A stretch of DNA of 64,000 nucleotides from Streptomyces sp. TRM68416 (GTDB taxonomy: Bacteria; Actinomycetota; Actinomycetes; Streptomycetales; Streptomycetaceae): positions 1-64,000 of the forward strand of contig NZ_JACVWU010000033.1 in the NCBI RefSeq assembly GCF_014596915.1, written 5' to 3'. Positions within the stretch are counted from its first letter, which is position 1, and each line of letters opens with the position of its first letter. The notes under the pieces are model-generated. The model was not told the origin of the DNA. It saw only the letters and a list, made by a program, of their open reading frames with translations, and did not search any database. A program made the position numbers and the translations under genes. Below, piece after piece: positions 1 through 7,205 of the stretch.

Positions 1-222
1 CCGAGCCGGGCCGGCCCGGGTGAACAACTGCTCGACCTGCCGCATGGAGGCCCTTGACACGCCGATCCCTTCCCCCAGCCACTGTGCGGACCCCCGCCCG
101 TGCTCGGGATCGGCAGAGGAAACAATGATCAGCAGCGGCACCAGCGTGGAACGGCTGATCATATGGCGCAGCGGCCCGAACCGAGATGAACGGTCCGCGG
201 CACCGGAAGGCTTGATCGGCAT
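1..222 (-). CDS. possible 5' part of a gene running off the left edge
   Basis: A reading frame of 74 codons opens at an ATG (complement of 220-222) and stays open to base 1. It would encode MPIKPSGAADRSSRFGPLRH and onward, with a hydrophobic run LVPLLIIV. I do not recognise a family. Roughly 80 percent of third positions are G or C, lower than in the confident genes here, and no Shine-Dalgarno precedes the ATG. It could equally be non-coding DNA upstream of the PRC-barrel gene. Confidence 0.2.
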   Translation of the reverse strand, partial: MPIKPSGAADRSSRFGPLRHMISRSTLVPLLIIVSSADPEHGRGSAQWLGEGIGVSRASMRQVEQLFTRAGPAR

Positions 223-382
223 GCCTGTCGACTACCACGTTCGGAACCCTTGCCGTGCGAGGGTGCAACGCAGAGATTCCTGGATAACCTGGAAGAACAA
301 AGGGCTACCGGGCTCAGCGGGCTGCGACTGCCCGAGGGGGCGGCTCGTACCGGCCCGGATCAACGGCTCAGGAGGCAAGGCC

Positions 383-739
383 ATGATCCATTCAGCCGAT
401 ATCCGCGAGTGGCGCAACCGCAGCGTCGTCGACCCGAAGGGCCACAAGATCGGCGTGCTCGAAGCGGTCTACGTCGACACCACCACCGACGAACCGGCCA
501 TGGCCACGGTCCGCACCGGACTCCCCACCCGTCATCACCTGGCCTTCGTCCCCCTCGACGAGGCGACCCTCGGACCGGACTACGTCAAGGTCTGCTACAC
601 CAAGACGCTGGTGAAGAAGGCGCCCTCGGTCGGCACGGACGACATCCTGCCCGCCGAGTCGGAGGAAGCGATCTTCCAGCACTACGACATGCCCTACCAG
701 ACGGGCGCAGGCGGCGAGCGGCAACTCGCGCGCCGCTGA
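383..739 (+). CDS. PRC-barrel domain protein
   Basis: Encodes 118 residues. The first 80 or so look like a PRC-barrel fold: a short beta-rich start (IREWRNRSVVDPKGHKIGVL), an acidic turn, then FVPLDEATLGPDYVKVCYTK. Such domains bind RNA or protein partners and are common as small stress proteins in Streptomyces. The start is the ATG at 383, preceded by AGGAG at 370-374. The longer frame upstream has no ribosome site and reads as low-quality coding. A small membrane protein follows 38 bp downstream, so the two may be co-transcribed. The exact role is unknown; family assignment is fairly safe, function is not. Confidence 0.75.
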   Translation: MIHSADIREWRNRSVVDPKGHKIGVLEAVYVDTTTDEPAMATVRTGLPTRHHLAFVPLDEATLGPDYVKVCYTKTLVKKAPSVGTDDILPAESEEAIFQHYDMPYQTGAGGERQLARR

Positions 740-777
740 TCGCCCACGCTCAGCCACCCAAGGGAGGCGTACGTGTC

Positions 778-948
778 ATGGCCCTCTTCCTGTTTCTCCT
801 TCTGGTCGCCGTCGTGCTGGGAATCATCGGAGTGGCCGCAGAAGGGGTGGGATACCTGCTGATCATCGGCATCGTGATCCTTGTAGCTGCGCTGGGCCTC
901 ATCGCCGTCCGCTGGTCCCAGCGCACCGGTCACCGCCCCCTCCGATAA
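778..948 (+). CDS. small one- or two-pass membrane protein
   Basis: A 56-residue protein, too short to be prominent in most gene lists. It begins MALFLFLLLVAVVLGIIGVA and continues into a second hydrophobic stretch (GYLLIIGIVILVAALGLIAV), ending in a basic tail (RWSQRTGHRPLR). Two closely spaced hydrophobic segments suggest a hairpin in the membrane with a cytoplasmic positive tail, as in small hydrophobic hypothetical proteins common in Streptomyces stress regulons. GGGAGG at about 762 sits well ahead of the ATG. It follows the PRC-barrel gene in the same direction. No function can be assigned. Confidence 0.7.
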   Translation: MALFLFLLLVAVVLGIIGVAAEGVGYLLIIGIVILVAALGLIAVRWSQRTGHRPLR

Positions 949-1140
949 CTGACGACACCCTGTTCCCCCGTGGGGGCCCAGCCGTCGGGAGCCGTTCGGG
1001 GCCGACCCGCTCCCCGAGCCCCCCACCGCACAAGACCCACCGAACTCAACGCCCTTTGGCCCGTTCCCGAGAACGCCGGAAAAGTACCCTGCCAACCGGT
1101 CAGGACAACGCGTAAGGGCAGGTCAGAGGCACAGCAGACG

Positions 1141-1200
1141 CGCCCCGACCAGGCGCCTTCTAAGCGCTTGGCCGCAGGTTCGAGTCCTGCCGGGGGCGCC
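1141..1200 (+). other. tRNA-Arg(TCT)-like 3' fragment, candidate att site
   Basis: Bases 1152-1168 form a five-pair anticodon stem around loop CTTCTAA (anticodon TCT). Bases 1174-1190 form a perfect T-arm (GCAGG, loop TTCGAGT, CCTGC). CGGGGGC then follows as a 3' acceptor strand. A partner CGCCCC lies at 1141-1146, only five bases before the anticodon stem, so the whole D-arm is absent. This cannot be a normal tRNA. A 3' tRNA end left at an integration scar is the usual explanation in Streptomyces; a deletion derivative is the alternative. No integrase is present in the window. Confidence 0.55.
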
Positions 1201-1260
1201 CTACTCACGGGCCGTTCGGTCGCCCGGCGGTATTCGGCCCGTCCCGCGGAAAGGAACCCC

Positions 1261-2220
1261 GTGCCGCTGCGCTGTGCCGTGCTGGACGACTTCCAGAAGG
1301 TGGCGACGGAACTCGCCGACTGGACGCCGGTCGCGGACGACGTGGAGGTCGTCTCCTTCACCGAGCACATCGCCGACGAGGACGAGCTGGCCGCCGCGCT
1401 CGGCGGGTTCGACATCGTCGTCACCCTGCGCGAACGCGTCGCCTTCCCGGCCTCGCTCCTCACGCGCCTGCCCCGGCTGAAACTGATCGTCGCCTCCGGG
1501 ATGCGCAACAGCGTCATCGACTACGCCGCCGCCGAGGCGCGCGGCATCACCGTCTGCGGTACGGCCAGTTCCTCGACCCCGCCCGTCGAACTGACCTGGG
1601 CCCTCCTGCTGGGCCTGGCCCGCGGCATCGCCCCGGAGAGCAACGCGCTGCGCGCGGGCGGCCCTTGGCAGTCCACCGTGGGCGCCGACCTGCACGGCCG
1701 CCGGCTCGGGCTGCTCGGTCTGGGGAAGATCGGCAGCCGGGTGGCGCGCGTCGGCCTCGCCTTCGGCATGGACGTCACGGCCTGGAGCCAGAACCTCACC
1801 GCGGAGCGTGCGCGGGAGGTCGGCGTCCACCTGGCCGCCACCAAGGAGGAGTTGCTCGCGGAGAGCGACTTCGTCTCCGTCCACCTCGCCCTCGGCGACC
1901 GCACCCGCGGCTTGCTGGGCGCCCCCGAACTCGCCCTCCTCAAGCATACGGCCTACCTGGTCAACACCTCGCGCGCGGCGATCGTCGACCAGGACGCGCT
2001 GCTCGCCGCCCTGCGCGAGGGACGCATCGCGGGCGCGGGCCTCGACGTGTTCGACATCGAACCGCTGCCCGCCGACCACCCGCTGCGCACGGCCCCCCGC
2101 CTCCTGGCCACCCCCCACCTCGGTTACGTCACCGAGGCCAACTACCGCACGTACTACGGCCAGGCGGTCGAGAACATCCGGGCCTACCTCGCCGGCACCC
2201 CCGTACGCCGGCTGCCCTGA
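1261..2220 (+). CDS. D-2-hydroxyacid dehydrogenase family protein
   Basis: 319 residues, the normal length for NAD(P)-dependent D-isomer-specific 2-hydroxyacid dehydrogenases (D-lactate, phosphoglycerate and glyoxylate types). The cofactor loop GLGKIG is at 153-158. The catalytic set is complete: Arg238 in NTSRA, Glu267 in DVFDIEP and His286 in TPHLG. The start is the GTG at 1261 behind GGAAAGG at about 1249-1255; the frame extends further upstream but crosses the tRNA-like fragment there. It stands alone, directly downstream of that fragment. Substrate cannot be read from sequence. The family is certain. Confidence 0.9.
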   Translation: MPLRCAVLDDFQKVATELADWTPVADDVEVVSFTEHIADEDELAAALGGFDIVVTLRERVAFPASLLTRLPRLKLIVASGMRNSVIDYAAAEARGITVCGTASSSTPPVELTWALLLGLARGIAPESNALRAGGPWQSTVGADLHGRRLGLLGLGKIGSRVARVGLAFGMDVTAWSQNLTAERAREVGVHLAATKEELLAESDFVSVHLALGDRTRGLLGAPELALLKHTAYLVNTSRAAIVDQDALLAALREGRIAGAGLDVFDIEPLPADHPLRTAPRLLATPHLGYVTEANYRTYYGQAVENIRAYLAGTPVRRLP

Positions 2221-2295
2221 CACCTCAGAAGCATCCCGGGCGCCCCCGTACGCCCGCCGCCCCGCAGCGCAGACGGTGCAGGCCCGCCTACCGCC

Positions 2296-2829
2296 TCAAG
2301 CAGCCAGCGCAGTCCGATAGACCCCCGCGCTCCGATGCAGATGGTGCAGGTCCACGAGATAGCGCCGCAGCGTCACATGGTCGACCTCCCCGTCCTCCTC
2401 GCACCAGGCGCGCAGCCGGTCGTCGACGGCCCGCTCCGGGTACTCCACGCCCGGTTCGAAGCTCTGCTCGGCGATGTGCCGGAGCACGAGCTTCTTACGG
2501 GTCCACTGCCGGGGCAGTCGCACCAGCCGGCCGTCCCGCACGAAGGTCCGCAGGGTCGGATCGCCACCGGCGTCCGGGGCAGCCTCCTGCGCCGCCCGCG
2601 CCCTGACCCGCTCCCGGAACGCGTCGTAGGCGACGCCCAGGGCCCCGCCGTCCCCGTCGGTCACCACGCCCTGCTCGCGCAGCCGCCGCAGGGCCGTCGC
2701 GGCCTCCCGCACCGTCAGGCCGGCCGTCTCGGCGGCCTCGGCCGGGGTGGCCGCCCCGAGCGCCACGGCGGCGAAGACGCGCGCCCGCTTCTCGTCGGTG
2801 AACAGGCGGATGAGTTCGTCGGTTGCCAT
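2296..2829 (-). CDS. DUF2087 protein with winged-helix N-terminus
   Basis: 177 residues. The N-terminal third looks like an ArsR-type winged helix (TPAEAAETAGLTVREAATAL followed by RRLREQGVV). The C-terminal half carries a DUF2087-type block: GRLVRLPRQWTRKKLVLRHI, then FEPGVEYPERAVDDRLRAW and RRYLVDLHHLHRSAGVYR. DUF2087 proteins are probable transcriptional regulators with unknown ligands. The start is the ATG at 2829; upstream codons in the same frame are arginine-rich and lack a ribosome site. It is divergent from the chaplin gene at 3033, sharing about 200 bp of upstream DNA. Confidence 0.8.
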   Translation of the reverse strand: MATDELIRLFTDEKRARVFAAVALGAATPAEAAETAGLTVREAATALRRLREQGVVTDGDGGALGVAYDAFRERVRARAAQEAAPDAGGDPTLRTFVRDGRLVRLPRQWTRKKLVLRHIAEQSFEPGVEYPERAVDDRLRAWCEEDGEVDHVTLRRYLVDLHHLHRSAGVYRTALAA

Positions 2830-3032
2830 GGCGCGGAGGCTACGGGACACCGCCGCACGGCCTAAAACGAATTTCCGGCCCACCCGCCGCCACCGGCCCG
2901 TTGCCGCCCTTCGACGTCCGGCGAGGGTGATCCGCGACCGGCCGCCCGTGACCACCGCTGAGCGGCGGCGTTGAAGGGAAAGTGCGGCGGCACGTCCTGC
3001 CGTCGCGCTCACCGATTCAGAAGGAGAACGTG

Positions 3033-3314
3033 ATGTCTCGCATCGCGAAGGCTGCCGCAGTCGCCGTCGGCACCGGTGCCATGGTGGTCGGCGGGGCCGG
3101 CCTGGCCCTGGCGGACGCGGGCGCCCAGGGCAAGGCCGTCGGCTCGCCCGGCGTGCTGTCGGGCAATGTCATCCAGGTCCCGATCCACATCCCCGTCAAC
3201 GTGTGCGGGAACACCGTCAACGTGATCGGTCTGCTGAACCCGGCCTTCGGCAACACCTGCGCCAACGTCAGCGACGGCCAGGACAAGAGCGGCGGCTACG
3301 GCTACGGCGACTGA
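3033..3314 (+). CDS. short chaplin, ChpG-like by position
   Basis: 93 residues. Chaplins are secreted amphipathic proteins that assemble into amyloid fibrils on aerial hyphae and spores and lower water surface tension. A signal peptide ends near ALA-D at residues 25-28. One chaplin domain follows (SPGVLSGNVIQVPIHIPVNV, then NPAFGNTC) with the two conserved cysteines that form a disulfide in short chaplins. A tail GQDKSGGYGYGD extends past the domain, longer than in typical short chaplins. AAGGAG precedes the ATG at 3033. Next to tyrosinase, it occupies the chpG position of S. coelicolor, from memory. Confidence 0.92.
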   Translation: MSRIAKAAAVAVGTGAMVVGGAGLALADAGAQGKAVGSPGVLSGNVIQVPIHIPVNVCGNTVNVIGLLNPAFGNTCANVSDGQDKSGGYGYGD

Positions 3315-3396
3315 CCCTCGTCGACCGCACCCGTGAGCCCCGGCACTCCCCGAGCGCCGGGGCTCACCCCTGTGCCGGTCCCCGCCGGCGAACACC

Positions 3397-4266
3397 TCAG
3401 CCGTATCGGTAGATCCGCCCGACGTCCTCCAGCGCGTCCGGCGTCACGTCCCACGGCGGCAGCCTCTCGTGCCGGGCGACGACCCGGCCCCGCTGCCTGC
3501 TGCCCAGGGCGGGCGGTTTCGCGGGCAGATAGCGGGCCTGCGCCCCGTGCCGCCGCTGCCAGCGGCTCCACAGCAGGTCGACGAAGGCGTGGTGCAGCCA
3601 GAAGACCGGGTCGTTGACGGAGGCGCCGCCGACCATGTCCCCGCCGACCCAGCGGTGCACCCGGTTGTGGTTGCGCCAGGCGACCGGCCCGCGTCCGGCG
3701 CCCCACCCCTCCAGCTTGTTGCGGAACCCGTCGCGGACGGTGGAGTCCCAGGGCTCGGCGTCGTAGAGCGGATCGGCGAGCGCCCACTCCACGTCGTCCT
3801 CGGTCGGCAGCTCGATCGGATCGCGCACCCGCCCGAGGTCCCGGGCGAGGAACTTGCCGTCCGTGACGCTCTCCTTGATGGTCCAGTTGCCCTCCGCGTA
3901 GGCGAACGGCCCGGTCATCACCTGGCGGTCCGAGCGCCGCCCGGTGCCGCCGAGGAGGTCCGCCGTCCAGGGCGCGGACTTGGTGGTGCGGTCCTTCGTC
4001 CAGTCCCAGTACGGCAGGGTCACCGAGGAGTCGACCCGGCGCAGCGCCCGCTCCAGCTCCAGCAGGAACTGCCGGTGCCAGGGCAGGAAGGAGGGCGCCA
4101 TGTGGGCCGTACGCAGTCCGCCCTCGCCGTCGGAGACGTAGTAGTCGATGTGCATTCGCACGAACTCGTCGTACTCGCCCCGCCGTTTGATCTCCAGCAA
4201 CGCGTTGACGAAGCGCCGTCGTTCGGCGCGGGTCAGGGTGCTGACGTCCTTACGGATGTAGGCCAT
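3397..4266 (-). CDS. melC2: tyrosinase (melanin synthesis), MelC2 family
   Basis: 289 residues. A type-3 copper monooxygenase that hydroxylates monophenols and oxidises diphenols to quinones, the first steps to melanin. All copper ligands are visible: His39, His55 and His64 (in PSFLPWH) for CuA; His200 and His204 (NHNRVH) plus the FWLHH pair at 225-226 for CuB. There is no signal peptide, as expected, because the MelC1 partner carries it through the Tat pathway. It overlaps the upstream melC1 by 17 bp, so the pair is translationally coupled. Some divergence from classic MelC2 leaves the MelD2 subtype possible. Confidence 0.93.
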   Translation of the reverse strand: MAYIRKDVSTLTRAERRRFVNALLEIKRRGEYDEFVRMHIDYYVSDGEGGLRTAHMAPSFLPWHRQFLLELERALRRVDSSVTLPYWDWTKDRTTKSAPWTADLLGGTGRRSDRQVMTGPFAYAEGNWTIKESVTDGKFLARDLGRVRDPIELPTEDDVEWALADPLYDAEPWDSTVRDGFRNKLEGWGAGRGPVAWRNHNRVHRWVGGDMVGGASVNDPVFWLHHAFVDLLWSRWQRRHGAQARYLPAKPPALGSRQRGRVVARHERLPPWDVTPDALEDVGRIYRYG

Positions 4267-4726
4267 GGTCTCCCCCCGAGTGCGGATGTTCCGTTCCCGT
4301 CTCGCGCAGCCGCTCCCCCGGCCCGAGTTCGTCGACCGCCGCCCGGACCGCCTCCAGGGGGGTGTCGTACGAGCGGTAGTGGTCGACCATGCTCAGCCAG
4401 GTGCCGTCCGCGCGGCGCATCAGATGCAGCCGGCGGCCGTCCACCGTGATGTGCCACTCGGCGGGGCCGAGGGAGCGGGCCGCGGAGCTCTTGACGCCGC
4501 GGATGCGGCGGCCCCGGTAGGTCTCGTCGAAGACGAGGATTCCGGGGCTGTCCTGCGGGCGTGCGGGCCGGGAGGCGGCGACGACGGGCGCGAGCGCGAG
4601 GGCGCCGACTGCGGCGCCCAGTCCGCGCAACAGGTCCCGCCGCCGGCTGCGCACCGGACCGGGTCTCGCCTGGCCCTGCGCTCCGGGTTCCGCCCCCACT
4701 GCCAATCCGCCGACGCTGACGACCAT
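4250..4726 (-). CDS. melC1: tyrosinase co-factor / copper chaperone MelC1
   Basis: 158 residues. MelC1 binds apo-tyrosinase, loads copper and escorts it across the membrane. A twin-arginine signal is present (SRRRDLLRGLG then GALALAPVVAA), unusually preceded by about 27 residues. The mature part contains YRGRRIRGV, the WHITVDGRRLHLMRR block and YRSYDTPLEAVRAAVDELG, typical of the family, and ends in a histidine-bearing tail. A start inside the long N-terminal extension is possible. It is the first gene of a two-gene operon with melC2, and its 3' end overlaps the melC2 start. Confidence 0.9.
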   Translation of the reverse strand: MVVSVGGLAVGAEPGAQGQARPGPVRSRRRDLLRGLGAAVGALALAPVVAASRPARPQDSPGILVFDETYRGRRIRGVKSSAARSLGPAEWHITVDGRRLHLMRRADGTWLSMVDHYRSYDTPLEAVRAAVDELGPGERLRETGTEHPHSGGDHGLHP

Positions 4727-4811
4727 CGTGTGCTCCTCGTCCGGTTCGGGTGTCCGTAGCGGTAACCGCCCGGCGGCCCGGACGGTGACGGAACGTGCTC
4801 CGAAAAGCCGA

Positions 4812-4838
4812 CGGGCCCGGGCGTGGCGCCCGGGCCCG
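4812..4838 (-). terminator. hairpin terminator of the 4856-5368 gene
   Basis: GGGCCCGGGCG at 4813-4823 and CGCCCGGGCCC at 4827-4837 form a perfect stem with a TGG loop, extended by one pair outside. Read on the minus strand, the stem is followed by CGGCTTTTCG, a short T-run. It lies just past the stop of the small secreted protein gene. Confidence 0.75.
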
Positions 4839-4855
4839 GTCCGCCGCCTGGGCCG

Positions 4856-5368
4856 CTACAGGCCCGGCCCCGTCACCAGCTCGGCGCCCGGCACGGTCTG
4901 CAGGACCGGCGTGAGTACGCCCACCTGCGGCAGCTTGGTCTCCGGCAGGCCGAAGCCCTCGGGGTTCGGCGGGGTCAGCGGGGCGTCCAGGGTCAGGCCC
5001 GGCGAGAGCGTGCGCAGGTCGGAGGCGGGGGCCTGGAGGCCGACGTGGTCGAAGTCGTCGCCGAGGACGTGCGGCAGCGGGGCGCGCAGCCCGGCGCCGG
5101 GCAGACCGCCGCTGACCGGCAGCTGCGGGATCACCCGCTCGGGGAGGAGCCGGCCCTCGACGTACTGCGGGCCCTCGGGCGCGCCGGGCATCGGCACCGG
5201 GATCTCGCCGCCCAGCTTGGGCAGTTCGATGTTGAGGGACTTCTCGACCCCGTCCAGCGGCACGGGGACGGGGACCGTGCTGACCGCGGCGGCGGGGGCG
5301 GCGGCGGCAACCGCGGCCGCGACGCCCGTGACGACGGCGGCAAGGGTTCCTCGGGTGGTCGGCTTCAT
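4856..5368 (-). CDS. secreted protein of unknown function
   Basis: 170 residues. It starts with a clear signal peptide (TTRGTLAAVVTGVAAAVAAA, cleavage near PAAA-V). The mature protein is rich in proline and leucine with short repeated PVP, GLP and LPxTP-like stretches and no cysteine. I recognise no domain. The ATG at 5368 is chosen because it begins the signal peptide; the frame extends a long way upstream without sense. It sits between melC1 and the VKOR gene, in a run of minus-strand genes for exported proteins, and resembles the low-complexity secreted proteins at 6756 and 7206 in style. Confidence 0.75.
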   Translation of the reverse strand: MKPTTRGTLAAVVTGVAAAVAAAAPAAAVSTVPVPVPLDGVEKSLNIELPKLGGEIPVPMPGAPEGPQYVEGRLLPERVIPQLPVSGGLPGAGLRAPLPHVLGDDFDHVGLQAPASDLRTLSPGLTLDAPLTPPNPEGFGLPETKLPQVGVLTPVLQTVPGAELVTGPGL

Positions 5369-5484
5369 CTCAGGTACGGTCCCTTCCAGGGTTCGGTGGA
5401 TCGACGTCCGTACCGCACAACGACTCCGCAATCGCCACCAGCGCACAATTCGCCCGACTGCCGCAGTAGTACGACCTACGCCGG

Positions 5485-6069
5485 TCAGCCCGTCCAGAAG
5501 TCCCACCAGCGCGTCAGGACCAGCATCCCGACCACGCCGAGGTGCAGCACCGGCGGCACCCAGGTGAACTCGTCGAGGAACGACCGCAGCGGGCCGGGCA
5601 CGGGCAGGAACCCCTGCCGTACGACGAGCGAGAGGACGTACCAGAACAGGACGATCGTGGCGACCCACGCCAGGCAGCACCACAGGCACGGCGCGTTGAT
5701 CCGGTACAGCGACTCGAACTGCAGCCAGGAGACGAACCCGACCCCGAACAGGCAGCCGGCCAGGAAGGTGAGCCAGTACCAGCGGGGGAACGCCACCCCG
5801 GTGAGCAGGCTCATGCCGACGCAGATGACGATGCCGTAGGCGACCAGGCCCAGCATCGGGTTGGGGAACCCGAACGCCGAGGCCTGGTCGCTCTCCATGA
5901 CGCTGCCGCAGGACACCACCGGGTTCAGGCTGCAGCCCGGGGTGAAGTCCGGGTCCTGAAGCAGCTTGAACTTGTCGATGGTGATGACCCAGGACGCCAG
6001 CAGCCCGGCGGCTCCCGTGATCACCAGCAGTGCGGCGAAGGCGCGACTGCTGCCCGCGGTGCGTGTCAT
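5485..6069 (-). CDS. VKOR-family disulfide bond oxidase (membrane)
   Basis: 194 residues with about five membrane segments. The vitamin K epoxide reductase fold is shown by the catalytic CLWC motif in a membrane helix (INAPCLWCCLAW) and the upstream pair Cys46/Cys54 in GCSLNPVVSC, followed by the conserved serine-containing stretch. Bacterial VKOR proteins pass electrons from DsbA-like partners to menaquinone and so drive disulfide formation outside the membrane. Its ATG overlaps the stop of the upstream DUF5949-like gene by one base, so the two form an operon. Position among chaplins, whose cysteines pair, suggests a substrate (inference). Confidence 0.88.
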   Translation of the reverse strand: MTRTAGSSRAFAALLVITGAAGLLASWVITIDKFKLLQDPDFTPGCSLNPVVSCGSVMESDQASAFGFPNPMLGLVAYGIVICVGMSLLTGVAFPRWYWLTFLAGCLFGVGFVSWLQFESLYRINAPCLWCCLAWVATIVLFWYVLSLVVRQGFLPVPGPLRSFLDEFTWVPPVLHLGVVGMLVLTRWWDFWTG

Positions 6070-6566
6070 CAGCCGCGCAGGCTGCGGGCGGGCAGGACGA
6101 TGTGGGCGGCGGCGTCGAGGGTCTCCTCGGCGCCGGCGAAGGCGGCCAGCGCCTCCGGGGCGACCGGCTTGCCGGGCTCGGCCTCGGGCCAGGGGCGGGT
6201 GGTGAACACGAAGTAGGCGAAGCCGCGTTCCTCGACGGCGGCGAGCCACTCCGGCGGCGGGCTGCACTGGGCGTTGAAGCCGGGCATGTTGACGACGGCC
6301 GAGCCGGACTCGACGAGCAGGCTGACCGGCAGGCTGGGCCGGGCGGCGCCGTCGACGAGTTCGCCGCCGACGGGCAGGCCGTTGTTCTCCAGCAGCGCTT
6401 CGACGGCCTGGGCCGAGGCCTCCGGGCCCGCCTCGCCGTCGCCGAGGGTGTAGGCGAGGAGGTAGGGCATGTCGCCGTCGGGGGCCTCACCGCTCCAGGC
6501 CATCACGACGAGCGTGCCCAGGTCGGCGGCGCGGTAGGCGCGGGTTTCGCTTGAGGTTGAGGTCAC
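6069..6566 (-). CDS. DUF5949-like conserved Streptomyces protein
   Basis: 165 residues, apparently cytosolic. The opening TSTSSETRAYRAADLGTLVV followed by MAWSGEAPDGDMPYLLAYTLG matches what I remember of the DUF5949 family, found mainly in Streptomyces and of unknown role. The start is taken as the GTG at 6566, where homology begins; an upstream in-frame ATG at 6683 adds an implausible arginine-rich segment. It is followed without gap by the VKOR gene, so they are probably translated together. A function linked to the VKOR partner is only a guess. Confidence 0.75.
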   Translation of the reverse strand: MTSTSSETRAYRAADLGTLVVMAWSGEAPDGDMPYLLAYTLGDGEAGPEASAQAVEALLENNGLPVGGELVDGAARPSLPVSLLVESGSAVVNMPGFNAQCSPPPEWLAAVEERGFAYFVFTTRPWPEAEPGKPVAPEALAAFAGAEETLDAAAHIVLPARSLRG

Positions 6567-6690
6567 CGCGCGACCGTATCGACTCCCCGGAAGGCCCCCG
6601 GGCCCGTTCTCACTCGACCGGGGGAGCGCCCGCGGCCTGTCCACACGAACGAGGGACGCCGCCTCGAACAGCGGCCGGGCCACGACGCCG

Positions 6691-6723
6691 AGGGCCGATT
6701 CCGCGTGTCACGGAATCGGCCCT
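6691..6723. terminator. hairpin between 6069-6566 and 6756-7037 genes
   Basis: AGGGCCGATTCCG at 6691-6703 pairs perfectly with CGGAATCGGCCCT at 6711-6723 around a seven-base loop. It lies just past the stop of the secreted protein gene at 6756 and would end that minus-strand transcript. Confidence 0.7.
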
Positions 6724-6755
6724 TTCGGCGCGGGGCGCGGGAATTCGGGAGGAAT

Positions 6756-7037
6756 TCAGCTCTGGAGGGGCAGCCCGCCGAGCAGGCCACCGCTGGAGTT
6801 CAGGGCGGTGGTGGCGCCCTTCACGGTGTTGAGCACGGAGTCCTTGTTCTCGGTGTCGAGCGCGTTGGACTGGTTCTGCAGCGGCATCACGTCCAGGGGC
6901 CCCTTGGTGAGCGTGTTCACGGCGCCGTTGAGGCTGGTGGGCGTGAGGTCGGCGGTGTTGTAGGCGAACGCGGGTGCGGCGGCACCGGCGATGGCCAGGG
7001 AACCGGCAACGACAGCGGCAGCCTTCAGGGACTTCAT
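6756..7037 (-). CDS. small secreted protein of unknown function
   Basis: 93 residues. A signal peptide (KSLKAAAVVAGSLAIAGAAA, cleavage near AFA-Y) is followed by about 65 residues rich in Asn, Leu and Thr: TADLTPTSLNGAVNTLTKGP, PLQNQSNALDTENKDSVLNT and GGLLGGLPLQS at the C-terminus. No cysteines. Proteins of this style recur in Streptomyces near chaplins, but I know no function. An AAAGGACC ribosome site lies ahead of the ATG at 7037. Its own terminator-like hairpin lies at 6691-6723. Confidence 0.8.
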   Translation of the reverse strand: MKSLKAAAVVAGSLAIAGAAAPAFAYNTADLTPTSLNGAVNTLTKGPLDVMPLQNQSNALDTENKDSVLNTVKGATTALNSSGGLLGGLPLQS

Positions 7038-7156
7038 CGTGGTCCTTTCTTTCCGGCAACTCATGTCACCAGAGGGAATTCTGACGCCGTGCCTAACGAC
7101 GTTCCCGCTGGCCGGAAACCCCGGGGCGCGTAATTGGGCTTTCATGAAAAAGCGTT

Positions 7157-7183
7157 GCGCCGGTCTCCGTGGGAGACCGGCGC
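7157..7183 (-). terminator. terminator of the LPETP-repeat gene
   Basis: GCGCCGGTCTCC at 7157-7168 pairs perfectly with GGAGACCGGCGC at 7172-7183, extended by further pairs outside. On the minus strand it is followed by AACGCTTTTTC, a run of five T. This is a strong Rho-independent signal past the stop at 7206. Confidence 0.85.
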
Positions 7184-7205
7184 GACGTTCTTCGCTGACG
7201 GCTGC

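Noticed and set aside
970..1260. N-terminal extension of the 2-hydroxyacid dehydrogenase back to 970
   Set aside because: The frame is open but crosses the tRNA-like fragment, is Arg/Pro-rich, and the GTG at 1261 has a good ribosome site and matches the family start.
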